From Phycisphaerales bacterium (lineage in GTDB: Bacteria > Planctomycetota > Phycisphaerae > Phycisphaerales > UBA1924): a DNA stretch of 11,452 nucleotides. How positions within the stretch are numbered: position 1 is the first letter of the stretch; each line of letters opens with the position of its first letter. The stretch is from contig JAESSR010000271.1 of assembly GCA_016764015.1 (NCBI GenBank), positions 1 through 11,452 of the forward strand. The letters run 5' to 3'. Below the pieces are notes generated by a model. It saw nothing but the letters and a program-made list of their open reading frames with translations, was not told the DNA's origin and ran no database searches. A program made the translations under genes and the position numbers. This document shows, in pieces, positions 1 through 7,723 of the stretch.

Positions 1-2
1 AG

Positions 3-2180
3 ATGGACGCATCAAACCACCCATTCTCACGCATCCGTTCAGCGATCAGTATCTCAACGCTCATCCTGCTCTCAGGAAGCGCCTTCGCCCAATCACAACA
101 GGCACCATCGCTCCAACTCAAAGCCGGCACCGTCAAGGTCAGCACGCTCCAAAACGCAAAGGTACGCAACGAACAACGACCACAACGCATGCCCGATCGC
201 ATGGTCATCGTGCTCGATTCCACAATGACCCCCGCCCTGCGCAAACAGATCGCCGCCACCGGCGCCCGCATCGGCGACTACCTCCCAGACCATGCCTATG
301 TTGTCAACCTCAAAGACGCCCGCATCGCTGCCCTGCGTGCCATCCCATCGATCACCCACATCGTCGACTTCCAAGACGCATGGAAGATCGATCCTGAACT
401 CGGCAACCGAACCGTCACCACACTCGCCCGCAAGGCGATCGCAACCAAAGGACAGGTCGCCGCCCAAGTGACCCTCTTCCCCTCCGAAAACCTCACCCAA
501 GCACTCAAAGCAGTCGCCAATCACCCTGGTGTTGAAATCACACACAACGAATACATGGGTGATCGCAATGTCATCGATGTCGTAGGCACACTGGCAGCCG
601 TGAAAGCACTCGCCAAAATCGGCGCTGTCCAATGGATCGAGTCTGCATCTGAAATCACCATGCGAAACTCCACCGACCGCTGGATCGTCCAATCAAATGT
701 CAACGGCTTCTTCCCAGTCTACGACGCCGGAATCCATGGTGAGAACCAACTCGTCGCCATCATGGACGGACGGGTCAATGTCAATCACTGCTCATTCACC
801 GATCCAGAAGGCGATCCCTTCGGCGATGACCATCGCAAAATCCAGGCATACAACACCTCGCTCGGCTCAGACTTCCACGGCACCCATGTCGCAGGCACCG
901 TACTCGGCGACAACAACGCAGACAACAACACCCGCGGCGTTGCCTACCAAGCCCGCCTCATCTACAACTCCACCCCCTCATTCTCAAACGCAGCAATGAG
1001 CGCAAGGCTCAACCTGCACTACTCACAGGGTGCCGCGATCCACACCAACTCATGGGGCGACGACGGCACCACCGCCTACAACGGGCTCGTCCGCGCCATC
1101 GACGCCTTCTCCTACAACAACGATGACAACCTCGTCATATTCGCCGTCACCAACACAAGCACACTCAAAAACCCAGAAAACGCCAAGAACTGCCTCGCCG
1201 TCGGCGCTTCACAAGATTCAAACAATCAGGGCGCCTTCTGCTCCGGCGGACGCGGCCCAACAGCCGATGGCAGGCGCAAGCCCGAAATCTTCGCCCCAGG
1301 GTGCAACACCCGTTCGGCAAACTCATCAACATCCTGCGGCACAACCGGACTTACGGGCACATCAATGGCCGCCCCCGCAATCGCAGGCACCGCAGCGCTC
1401 ACCCGCCAATACTTCGAAGACGGGTACTACCCATCAGGTGCGGCAGAGTCAGACGATGGATTCACACCATCGGGCACACTCATCAAAGCGACACTGCTCA
1501 ACTCCGCGGTCAACATGACCGGCATCAACGGGTTCCCATCAAACCAAGAAGGCTGGGGACGCGTACTCCTCGACAACGCCCTGCACTTTGTAGGCGATTC
1601 AAGCAATCTCATCATCCGTGATGTTCGCAACGCCGGCAACGACGCCATGAGCACCAACGACGAGTTTGAAATCAACTTCACCGTCAACTCGATCAGCGAG
1701 CCACTCAAAGTCACCCTCGTCTGGCATGACCCTGCATCGACCCCAAACTCAAACTTCGCTCCTGTCAACAACCTTGATCTCGAAATGGTCATCCCCGGCG
1801 GCAACATCATCCTCGGCAACAACATCACCAACGGCACATCAAACTTCGGCGGCTCACCCGACGAAATCAACAATGTCGAAATGGTCATGCTCCCCGCTAC
1901 ACCCGCCGGCGACTACACCGTGCGTGTCAAAGGCACCGCCATCAATCAAGGCCCCCAAGGCTACGCCATCGTCATCACCGGCGATGTCACCGCATCAGCA
2001 GCCGGCTGCAACGCCGCCGACCTCGCCGAGCCGTTCGGAAACCTGAACTTCTTCGATGTCTCCGCCTTCCTCACAGCCTTCAGCGCAAGCGATTCATCGG
2101 CTGATCTCAACGGCGACGGGTCATTCAACTTCTTCGATGTCTCCGACTACCTCACCCTCTTCGCCGAAGGCTGTCCGTAA
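3..2180 (+). CDS. Secreted S8 (subtilisin-like, KP-43 type) serine protease with C-terminal GC-type dockerin
   Basis: This 725-residue protein is an exported endopeptidase of family S8. Residues 1-29 form a signal peptide with a likely cut after AFA. Residues ~31-235 look like a long propeptide. The catalytic triad is visible: Asp255 in VAIMDGR, His292 in the HGTHVAG motif and Ser454 in GTSMAAP. Asn384 is the probable oxyanion-hole residue, although its context (AVTNTS) departs from the usual AAGN-G. Residues ~535-665 match the beta-sandwich that follows the catalytic domain in KP-43 proteases (VTLVWHDP, NNLDLEM, INNVEMV, GPQGYAIVI). Residues 668-725 are a two-half dockerin-like domain bounded by Gly-Cys at both ends, each half carrying NFFDVS. 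The first half has the degenerate loop DLAEPFGNL and the second an intact DLNGDG calcium loop. The ATG two bases inside the window gives a complete signal peptide, so it is probably the real start, but its promoter lies outside. The substrate is unknown. Confidence 0.93.
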   Translation: MDASNHPFSRIRSAISISTLILLSGSAFAQSQQAPSLQLKAGTVKVSTLQNAKVRNEQRPQRMPDRMVIVLDSTMTPALRKQIAATGARIGDYLPDHAYVVNLKDARIAALRAIPSITHIVDFQDAWKIDPELGNRTVTTLARKAIATKGQVAAQVTLFPSENLTQALKAVANHPGVEITHNEYMGDRNVIDVVGTLAAVKALAKIGAVQWIESASEITMRNSTDRWIVQSNVNGFFPVYDAGIHGENQLVAIMDGRVNVNHCSFTDPEGDPFGDDHRKIQAYNTSLGSDFHGTHVAGTVLGDNNADNNTRGVAYQARLIYNSTPSFSNAAMSARLNLHYSQGAAIHTNSWGDDGTTAYNGLVRAIDAFSYNNDDNLVIFAVTNTSTLKNPENAKNCLAVGASQDSNNQGAFCSGGRGPTADGRRKPEIFAPGCNTRSANSSTSCGTTGLTGTSMAAPAIAGTAALTRQYFEDGYYPSGAAESDDGFTPSGTLIKATLLNSAVNMTGINGFPSNQEGWGRVLLDNALHFVGDSSNLIIRDVRNAGNDAMSTNDEFEINFTVNSISEPLKVTLVWHDPASTPNSNFAPVNNLDLEMVIPGGNIILGNNITNGTSNFGGSPDEINNVEMVMLPATPAGDYTVRVKGTAINQGPQGYAIVITGDVTASAAGCNAADLAEPFGNLNFFDVSAFLTAFSASDSSADLNGDGSFNFFDVSDYLTLFAEGCP
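2140..2176 (+). repeat. Direct repeat copy 1: 37 bp encoding the dockerin C-terminus
   Basis: These 37 bases encode the last residues of the protease dockerin (SDYLTLFAEGCP region). They are identical, base for base, to 4506-4542 at the end of the next gene; the flanking base on each side differs. The rest of the two dockerin domains is similar at protein level but has diverged in DNA. Confidence 0.9.
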
Positions 2181-2181
2181 G

Positions 2182-2190
2182 TGGTATAAT
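2182..2190 (+). promoter_or_regulatory. Extended -10 promoter for the VCBS-repeat gene
   Basis: TGGTATAAT is a perfect TATAAT at 2185-2190 preceded by the TGn extension. No good -35 box lies 16-18 bases upstream, where the sequence is still the end of the protease gene, and extended -10 promoters can work without one. Transcription would start near 2197, leaving a leader of about 28 bases before the TTG start. The box begins five bases after the protease stop codon, so the second gene can be expressed separately. Confidence 0.6.
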
Positions 2191-2213
2191 AAGAAGTTCA
2201 TATTTTCATCCAT

Positions 2214-2219
2214 AGGGGA
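2214..2219 (+). promoter_or_regulatory. Ribosome binding site supporting a TTG start
   Basis: AGGGGA lies five bases before TTG at 2225. It supports the unusual TTG start, which is also needed to produce the complete signal peptide. Confidence 0.55.
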
Positions 2220-2224
2220 TCGGA

Positions 2225-4546
2225 TTGAGACATTATCTTACTCGTGTACATCTTTGGGCGAGCACCGCTACCCTCGCCCTCCTTTCGCCCGGTGCAGCCC
2301 ATGCACAGCACACACCCATCTTCCCGGTGCCTGTAAATCAAACTGGCGAAAACCCAACATCGATCATCACAATCGACCTCGACAACAACGGTGTTCCAGA
2401 TGCCATCGTCGCTAACTCCGGCGAATCATCAGTCAGTGTGTTCCTAAGCAACGACGACGGTTCCATTAGAACGCGACAAGACTATGAAACCTCCGAGTTT
2501 CCTGTCTTTGTCGCCGCACACGATCTCAATGGTGATGGCGCAATCGACATCGTCACGCCTACATTTAGCTCAAACGGCTTAAGCATCCTACTTGGCAACG
2601 GCGACGGTACCTTTGCCCCAAAGACCGATGTCATTGTCTTCGGGCACCCAGATTCGGTTGCAATCGCTGACTTCAACAACGACAACATCCCAGACATCAT
2701 TTCACAGAACTCATTCTTGCCTAAATATAATCTCCTCCTCGGCAACGGCGACGGGACATTCCAACCGCTTATCGTCCGCGATCTCAACCTCACCGCCACC
2801 GGAGTGATTACTGCCAACATCAACGCCGACACGCACCCGGATATTATTTTTACCACATTCACAGGATTAAACATCCTCTACGCCGACGCCGACAACAAGG
2901 GCTCATTCACGCAAGGCCCAATCTACACCACCAAAGATCGCCCAACCTCCATCATTACCGGCGATGTCAATAGCGACTCTCTCATCGATCTCGCTCTTGC
3001 ATTCGAAGACTCGGACTCTGTCACTATCTTCTTGGGTAAACCCGATGGCTCATTCTCCGAGACATTGACCATTCAAATACCCGCCACCCCAAAGAGCCTT
3101 TCATTCGGCGATCTCAATCTAGACAACATAGTGGACCTGTCCATCACAACAGACACGCCAATTCCCAATGGAAATGCGCTCTACACATACATAGGAACTG
3201 GCGACGGCACCTTCGCTTCGCCAACAAAGTTTCCGACGAATCAAACTCCAACTTCACACACTATCGCTGATATGAACAACGACGGAATCCAAGATGTCGC
3301 AATCACCACCATTGGCAACAACTCGCTCTCAATACTCACAGGGACTGGCGATGGATCCCTGCTTGTTCGCCAAGAAGTGCCCATCAATGGCCACGAGTTC
3401 TACTCAACCACCGCCGATCTCAATAACGATGGCATCATTGATCTGCTCAGCGTCCTCAACAATGGCCATGATGTTGCTGTGTTTTTCGGAAATGCCGACG
3501 GCACCTATGCCGAGCCTGCAATCTATCCCGCCGGGAGTTCACCTCGCGATTTGCAAGTCCACGACATCAACAACGACCAAGTTCTCGATATTTGCTACCT
3601 AGGAAACACGAGCGGGCTCGACTGCTTTCTAGGGAATGGTGATGGCACATTCAGCAAGAAAATTCATTCGGCTGCCGGCAGCAGGCCAACCTCAATGTAT
3701 TTCTTCGCTTACAACGATGACTTGTTTCTAGATGTCGTCGTCACAAATCTGTTTGACAACTCCATCACAATCCTCGAAGGCATCGGCGATGGAACATTCA
3801 AAGAAGTTGCAGAGTTTGATGCCGGCTCATTCCCCCAATCTGTCCGCGGAGGCGATCTCAATCAAGACGGGCTGCTCGACCTTGTGGTTGCCAACAGTTC
3901 GAGCTTGTTTTTAAGCCTATATGTAAGAATCAACGATGGCGGTTTTTCGTCAGCACAAAACATCCTCATTGGAACACATGCAGATACGGTTCTGCTTGTT
4001 GATTTAGACCAAAACGGAACACTCGATCTCTGCACCGCCCACGCCCAAGAGAACGAGGTTCGTGTCGCACTGGGCAATGGAAACGCGACCTTCCAACCAC
4101 CGTTCGTATTCACAGCATCCTCACCACCCCGCGCACTCCTCGCAGCTGATATCAATCTCGATAATCGCATCGACATCATCGCTATGACATCGCAAGCCTC
4201 AATTTTTCTTGGACAAGATACAAACCTCCTCCGGATTGAACAACTCTACGAACTCGCCGCTCCTTCACGCTCAGTCTCCCTCGTCGACCTCGATGGCGAC
4301 ACCGACCTTGATCTCATCGCCCTCACCACTACACGATTCAGCATTCTCCACAATCAAACCATCACCGAGTCACTAGGTTGCCCCGCAGATCTCAATGACG
4401 ACGGGCGCCTCAACTTCTTCGATATTTCCATATTCCTCAGTGCATTCAGTTCAAACGACCCCATCGCCGACCTCAACAATGACGGTCGATTCAACTTCTT
4501 TGACATCTCCGACTACCTCACCCTCTTCGCCGAAGGCTGTCCATAA
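2225..4546 (+). CDS. Secreted FG-GAP/VCBS-repeat beta-propeller protein with C-terminal GC-type dockerin
   Basis: This 773-residue exported protein starts at TTG and has a signal peptide (residues 1-27, cut after AHA). The body is a chain of FG-GAP/VCBS units. I count 14 calcium-binding loops of the form D-x-N/D-x-D/N-x-x-x-D (for example DLNGDGAID, DFNNDNIPD, DINLDNRID). Most are followed by a GNGDGTF-like turn that degrades towards the end. Fourteen units would fit two seven-bladed propellers in tandem, which is inference. Residues 718-773 form a dockerin-like domain starting and ending with Gly-Cys, with two intact calcium loops (DLNDDG, DLNNDG), each followed by NFFDIS. The gene follows the protease by 44 bases, has its own promoter and ends at a strong terminator. 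Such proteins usually bind ligands or other surface proteins; no catalytic motif is visible. Its DNA appears richer in A/T than the protease gene. Confidence 0.9.
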   Translation: MRHYLTRVHLWASTATLALLSPGAAHAQHTPIFPVPVNQTGENPTSIITIDLDNNGVPDAIVANSGESSVSVFLSNDDGSIRTRQDYETSEFPVFVAAHDLNGDGAIDIVTPTFSSNGLSILLGNGDGTFAPKTDVIVFGHPDSVAIADFNNDNIPDIISQNSFLPKYNLLLGNGDGTFQPLIVRDLNLTATGVITANINADTHPDIIFTTFTGLNILYADADNKGSFTQGPIYTTKDRPTSIITGDVNSDSLIDLALAFEDSDSVTIFLGKPDGSFSETLTIQIPATPKSLSFGDLNLDNIVDLSITTDTPIPNGNALYTYIGTGDGTFASPTKFPTNQTPTSHTIADMNNDGIQDVAITTIGNNSLSILTGTGDGSLLVRQEVPINGHEFYSTTADLNNDGIIDLLSVLNNGHDVAVFFGNADGTYAEPAIYPAGSSPRDLQVHDINNDQVLDICYLGNTSGLDCFLGNGDGTFSKKIHSAAGSRPTSMYFFAYNDDLFLDVVVTNLFDNSITILEGIGDGTFKEVAEFDAGSFPQSVRGGDLNQDGLLDLVVANSSSLFLSLYVRINDGGFSSAQNILIGTHADTVLLVDLDQNGTLDLCTAHAQENEVRVALGNGNATFQPPFVFTASSPPRALLAADINLDNRIDIIAMTSQASIFLGQDTNLLRIEQLYELAAPSRSVSLVDLDGDTDLDLIALTTTRFSILHNQTITESLGCPADLNDDGRLNFFDISIFLSAFSSNDPIADLNNDGRFNFFDISDYLTLFAEGCP
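4506..4542 (+). repeat. Direct repeat copy 2: 37 bp encoding the dockerin C-terminus
   Basis: Identical partner of 2140-2176. The two copies sit at the same position, just before the stop codon, in neighbouring dockerin genes. Recent gene conversion or strong constraint on the tail could explain it. Confidence 0.9.
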
Positions 4547-4578
4547 ACAAACTACTCTCACAAACAACGAACTATCCG

Positions 4579-4601
4579 CCCCGGACACCCGGGGATTTTT
4601 T
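4579..4601 (+). terminator. Rho-independent terminator after the dockerin gene pair
   Basis: CCCCGG (4579-4584), loop ACAC and CCGGGG (4589-4594) form a six-pair all-GC stem, followed by A and six T. It lies 32 bases after the stop of the VCBS-repeat gene and before the prenyltransferase gene, separating the two transcription units. Confidence 0.85.
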
Positions 4602-4639
4602 ATATCAACCTCACACACTCACTGCCTACCCTTACTGCT

Positions 4640-5587
4640 GTGAACCACACCCTTGAATCAGCCTCCGTCCCATTTTCAATCACCCAACGCGTGACCATCG
4701 CGATGGGCGATATCAAACTCGCCCACTCAGTCTTTGCCATGCCCTTCGCCGTATTAGGTGCCTTCCTCGCTGCCCCTCGACAAAGCGACGAGCCATACCA
4801 GATTGACCGGCTCGATTTCATCCCGATGCTCATCCTCATCGTCGTGTGCATGGTCTTCGCACGCAACTGGGCAATGCTCGTCAACCGCGTCGCCGACGCC
4901 AAGATCGACGCAGACAACCCACGCACCTCCAAACGCGCTTTTGCAACGGGCAAACTGAGTATGCGTGACGGCTACCTCTTCCTCGCCCTCAACGCCATCG
5001 CCTTCCTCATCACCTGCTCACTCTTCGGGTTCCTCTTTGCCAACTGGTGGCCAACCATCTTGGGAGCACCCGTGCTCCTCTGGATCGGGTTCTACTCCTT
5101 CACCAAACGCTTCACCTGGCTCTGCCATCTTTTCCTCGGCGGCGCTCTGGCAGCCTCCCCCATCGCCGCCGCCATCGCCGTCGATCCTTCACAACTTCCC
5201 CACACCCCAGCCATCTTCTTGATCGCAGCAATGGTCATGTGCTGGGTCGCCGGGTTCGACACCATCTACGCACTCCAAGACCTCGACTACGACCAACAAA
5301 CCGGGCTCTCATCAATCCCCTCACGCTTCGGGTGGAAACGCGCCGCATGGATCAGCCGAGCCCTCCACCTGCTCGCAATCATCGCCCTCGTATTCGCATG
5401 GAAATACGAACCCCAATTCGATCTGATCTTTGGCTCAGCAATCCTCCTCGTTATTGCCATTCTGGTCTACGAACACATCATCCTCGCCAAACGAGGAGCC
5501 GCCGGCATACCCATGGCTTTCTTCACACTCAACGGAATCGTTTCAATCATCCTCGGCATCGCAGGGTGCGTGGATATCTTGGTCTAG
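4640..5587 (+). CDS. UbiA-family polyprenyltransferase, probably menaquinone-type (MqnP-like)
   Basis: This 315-residue integral membrane protein has about eight hydrophobic segments. It is expected to transfer a polyprenyl chain from its diphosphate to an aromatic acid. Both Asp-rich, magnesium-diphosphate-binding motifs are present: Asn82-x3-Asp86-x3-Asp90 (NRVADAKID) and Asp214 to Asp218 (DLDYD), the latter inside YALQDLDYDQQTGLSSIP. That wording, and the N-terminal DIKLAHSVFAMPFA, match the UbiA subgroup that supplies the futalosine menaquinone pathway, which planctomycetes commonly use; the substrate assignment is inference. The GTG at 4640 has no clear Shine-Dalgarno. An in-frame ATG at 4703 is possible but would remove residues before DIKLAH that family members usually have. 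The gene stands alone after a terminator, with no other quinone gene in view. UbiA for 4-hydroxybenzoate is the alternative name. Confidence 0.88.
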   Translation: MNHTLESASVPFSITQRVTIAMGDIKLAHSVFAMPFAVLGAFLAAPRQSDEPYQIDRLDFIPMLILIVVCMVFARNWAMLVNRVADAKIDADNPRTSKRAFATGKLSMRDGYLFLALNAIAFLITCSLFGFLFANWWPTILGAPVLLWIGFYSFTKRFTWLCHLFLGGALAASPIAAAIAVDPSQLPHTPAIFLIAAMVMCWVAGFDTIYALQDLDYDQQTGLSSIPSRFGWKRAAWISRALHLLAIIALVFAWKYEPQFDLIFGSAILLVIAILVYEHIILAKRGAAGIPMAFFTLNGIVSIILGIAGCVDILV

Positions 5588-5629
5588 ATCATTCTTTTTT
5601 TAATATTTTCAGTTTTTTCTGAAATCTCG

Positions 5630-5658
5630 TAGACAAACCATCCTCCATCCGTGATAAT
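5630..5658 (+). promoter_or_regulatory. Promoter for the GbsR/MarR regulator, giving a near-leaderless transcript
   Basis: TAGACA (5630-5635; one mismatch to TTGACA) and GATAAT (5653-5658; one mismatch to TATAAT) are separated by exactly 17 bases. The expected start point, six to eight bases after the -10 box, falls at about 5664-5666, directly before the ATG at 5667. No Shine-Dalgarno is present, consistent with a leaderless message. Confidence 0.6.
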
Positions 5659-5666
5659 TACACGCA

Positions 5667-6299
5667 ATGGCACACAAACCAAAGACATCCAGCGCCGTAG
5701 TCAAAGCCCAGCTCCTCGAAGCCCAAGACCGATTCATCGCGTCATGGGGACGCATGGGTTCCGTCTGGGGAATCTCTCGCACCATGGCAGAGGTCCACGC
5801 CCTGCTCTACATCACCGGCCAACCCATGTGCACCGACGAGATCATGGAACGCCTGTGCGTCTCAAGAGGCAATGTCTCCATGTCCGTCCGATCATTACTC
5901 GAATGGGCCGTCATCGAAAAAGTCCGACTCCCCGGCGACCGCAAAGAATACTTCCAAGCCGAGCAAGATGTCTGGTCGATGCTCCGCGCCATCGCCCGCG
6001 AAAGAATCAAACGCGAGGTCGATCCACTCCTCGATGCCCTCGATGAAATCGGCGAACTCAGCCCACAGATCAGCACCCACTCGCCAGAAGATGTCATCGC
6101 CCTTCACCACCGCCTTGACGAAGTCCGCGAAGGCTTCGGGCTTATTACCACCCTCACCCACAAGTTCGCAGGCCCCCGCGGCGCAGGCTTACAAACCGCC
6201 GCCAAGCTCCTCGCCAAAGCACCCATCGGACGATCAACCAAGCACAAATCGACCACCCCAAAACGCTCACCCAAGCAAAGCAAGGGAGCACGCCGATGA
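5667..6299 (+). CDS. GbsR/MarR family winged-helix transcriptional regulator
   Basis: This 210-residue cytoplasmic DNA-binding protein has the GbsR-like order. An N-terminal helix (WGRMGSVWGISRTMAEVHAL, residues ~27-46) leads into the winged helix (~50-100), with TDEIMERLCVSRGNVSMSVR as the helix-turn-helix and LPGDRKEYF as the wing. A helical C-terminal half (~105-160) probably serves for dimerisation. A basic tail rich in Lys, Ser and Thr (~185-210) ends the protein. Characterised members control glycine-betaine or choline uptake genes, but nothing here points to that ligand, so the target is unknown. The promoter just upstream suggests a leaderless message. The TGA stop overlaps the ATG of the next gene as ATGA, so the two are probably co-translated. 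Confidence 0.88.
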   Translation: MAHKPKTSSAVVKAQLLEAQDRFIASWGRMGSVWGISRTMAEVHALLYITGQPMCTDEIMERLCVSRGNVSMSVRSLLEWAVIEKVRLPGDRKEYFQAEQDVWSMLRAIARERIKREVDPLLDALDEIGELSPQISTHSPEDVIALHHRLDEVREGFGLITTLTHKFAGPRGAGLQTAAKLLAKAPIGRSTKHKSTTPKRSPKQSKGARR

Positions 6300-6799
6300 G
6301 TGCTCACCCTGCATCCAATCCCACAAAGCCAAACAAGCCTTTGGTCGCGATTGACCTCAACTCCCCACCAGCAATCGAGCAGGCAATCGAGCAGGCAATC
6401 GAGCACCCAATCGATCAGATTGTTGACCACATCACCATCCGATGGGACATCTCAAGAAATGCCCTAGGCTCGCATGCACCAACCGGCACAAGCCAAATCG
6501 TTCAACTCGAACTCAAGATCACTCCAAACCAATCGACCACCCAACCAGCCAGCTTGACCCTGATCGATCCAATCACAAAGACCCCACGCTCGATTGATCT
6601 CCCCGAGCTGACTCAACCGATCACTCTCAGCACATCCAACTCAATGCTCATTCTCCAATCGCCCCACCTGCGTGCATACATTAAACCAACAACAACCGAC
6701 TCGCCAGAGCTGATCTATATCCACACAGATGTATTCGCTGCCCTCAATATCCCAGGCGGACGCTTCAGCCCAACGGGATGCTCGATTCGCTACAAATAG
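6296..6799 (+). CDS. Hypothetical protein translationally coupled to the GbsR-like regulator
   Basis: I do not recognise this 167-residue protein. It has no signal peptide or membrane segment. Residues ~25-40 are a short repeat, AIEQ-AIEQ-AIEH-PIDQ, encoded by a 12-bp tandem DNA repeat. The rest is rich in Thr, Ser, Pro and Ile with alternating hydrophobic residues (IVQLELKIT, LILQSPHLRAYI, LIYIHTDV), suggesting a mostly beta fold. Cys163 near the C-terminus is the only cysteine. It starts inside the stop of the regulator gene (ATGA overlap), so it may bind or modify that regulator; this is inference from position only. A terminator hairpin on the opposite strand lies just downstream. Confidence 0.7.
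   Translation: MSAHPASNPTKPNKPLVAIDLNSPPAIEQAIEQAIEHPIDQIVDHITIRWDISRNALGSHAPTGTSQIVQLELKITPNQSTTQPASLTLIDPITKTPRSIDLPELTQPITLSTSNSMLILQSPHLRAYIKPTTTDSPELIYIHTDVFAALNIPGGRFSPTGCSIRYK
6371..6418 (+). repeat. 12-bp tandem repeat, about four units
   Basis: GCAATCGAGCAG occurs at 6371-6382 and 6383-6394. A third unit at 6395-6406 differs only in its last base, and a fourth at 6407-6418 is diverged. The unit is a multiple of three, so copy-number change would add or remove four residues without breaking the frame. Confidence 0.85.
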
Positions 6800-6821
6800 A
6801 GCTCAAATACAATCCGCCTCA

Positions 6822-6846
6822 TAAAAAAACCCGTCGAATCGACGGG
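6822..6846 (-). terminator. Rho-independent terminator for the leftward HTH-membrane gene
   Basis: Read on the minus strand, CCCGTC (6846-6841), loop GATTC and GACGGG (6835-6830) form a six-pair stem that can zip to eight pairs with a tighter loop. A run of seven T (6829-6823 on the minus strand) follows. It lies about 35 bases after the stop of the gene at 6881-7723 and faces the end of the rightward gene ending at 6799. Confidence 0.8.
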
Positions 6847-6880
6847 CATGTGTTCTTGTTTGTTCATGGCCAATGCTAGC

Positions 6881-7723
6881 TCAACTCTTACGAAGCATCA
6901 CCCAGCCGATGATCCCAAAGAGAATCACAACGCCGGCTCCGCCGCCAGCAATCATGTAGAGCATGTTGGTATCGACCGTGCCAAGGATCTGCCGCGACCC
7001 ACCGGTTATACCCAGTAACATCACAGCCAACGCGCCCATCAGCATGAGCGCCATACCCAGTGCGACGCCGCCGAACAAACCGGACGCTGCCCCGTCGTAT
7101 ATTTCAGCACCGGCCATAGGCATCACCCCAGTCGATGATTGTGCGAACTCTGTTTCTGGTGATGAGGTGCCCTCAAAGAGTGCGCCCGCGACCGAACCAC
7201 CAAAGGCTGTATCGCCAATCGCGCTCCCGCCGCCCGTTGCACCCGTCTGCGAATCCGCAGCCAGATCATCAAGCAAGTTTCCGCCGAGCGATGTATCGTC
7301 AGGCTCAAACGCCAGCTGCGCCAAACCTGAGCCCGATGCGCCCGCATCCATACTAAAACCAGACCCGCCAAGACCACCACTCGACACAAGCGTATCAGCG
7401 TTGGCATCAACCTCGTCGCCATCCTCAGGCTCAAAGATCGAAACACCAGTCGCGTCGCCGCTCGCTTCGAGCGCAAAGACCGATGCGCTCCCAGACGAGC
7501 TCAACGAGATCGATTCGATCCCGGTGCCCGTATCAGCAAGCGTGATGTCTTCATCAGCATCATCATCGCCCGCGAGCAAATCAACCTGCTCAACCTTGAA
7601 CATCAACTTCTCACGATCACGAAACTCCTGGAGCTGACCAGACTCGGCAAGCGATTGCACTTCAGTCTGATCCATGCCCAGCTTGGCTGCAGCTTCGTCG
7701 AGTGTGTAAAACATCTTGGCCAT
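6881..7723 (-). CDS. Excisionase-like HTH protein with acidic linker and two C-terminal membrane helices
   Basis: This 280-residue protein begins with a MerR/excisionase-like helix-turn-helix (YTLDEAAAKLGMDQTEVQSL, then QEFRDREKLMFKVEQVDLL, residues 6-50). It continues with a long acidic linker rich in Gly, Ser and Asp (~52-210) and ends in two hydrophobic helices (~215-240 and ~254-276) with a basic LRKS tail. The DDTSLGGNLLDDL patch at 142-154 is a motif I associate with a widespread planctomycete family of the same shape; its function is not known to me. The start has a good Shine-Dalgarno, GGAGA at 7735-7731 on the minus strand, seven bases from the ATG. The C-terminus would anchor it in the inner membrane with the HTH domain and linker in the cytoplasm. 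The HTH may bind protein rather than DNA. A terminator follows the gene. Confidence 0.82.
   Translation of the reverse strand: MAKMFYTLDEAAAKLGMDQTEVQSLAESGQLQEFRDREKLMFKVEQVDLLAGDDDADEDITLADTGTGIESISLSSSGSASVFALEASGDATGVSIFEPEDGDEVDANADTLVSSGGLGGSGFSMDAGASGSGLAQLAFEPDDTSLGGNLLDDLAADSQTGATGGGSAIGDTAFGGSVAGALFEGTSSPETEFAQSSTGVMPMAGAEIYDGAASGLFGGVALGMALMLMGALAVMLLGITGGSRQILGTVDTNMLYMIAGGGAGVVILFGIIGWVMLRKS

Noticed and set aside
93..692. Long minus-strand open frame opposite the protease gene
   Set aside because: It is antisense to a clearly coding region with signal peptide and protease motifs, and its product lacks recognisable motifs. It reflects codon bias.
5607..5624. TTTCAG-T6-CTGAAA hairpin with nearby T runs after the prenyltransferase gene
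   Set aside because: The stem is only six pairs and AT-rich, and the T run lies before and inside the loop rather than after the stem. It is not a convincing terminator, though the T-rich spacer may still mark the end of that unit.
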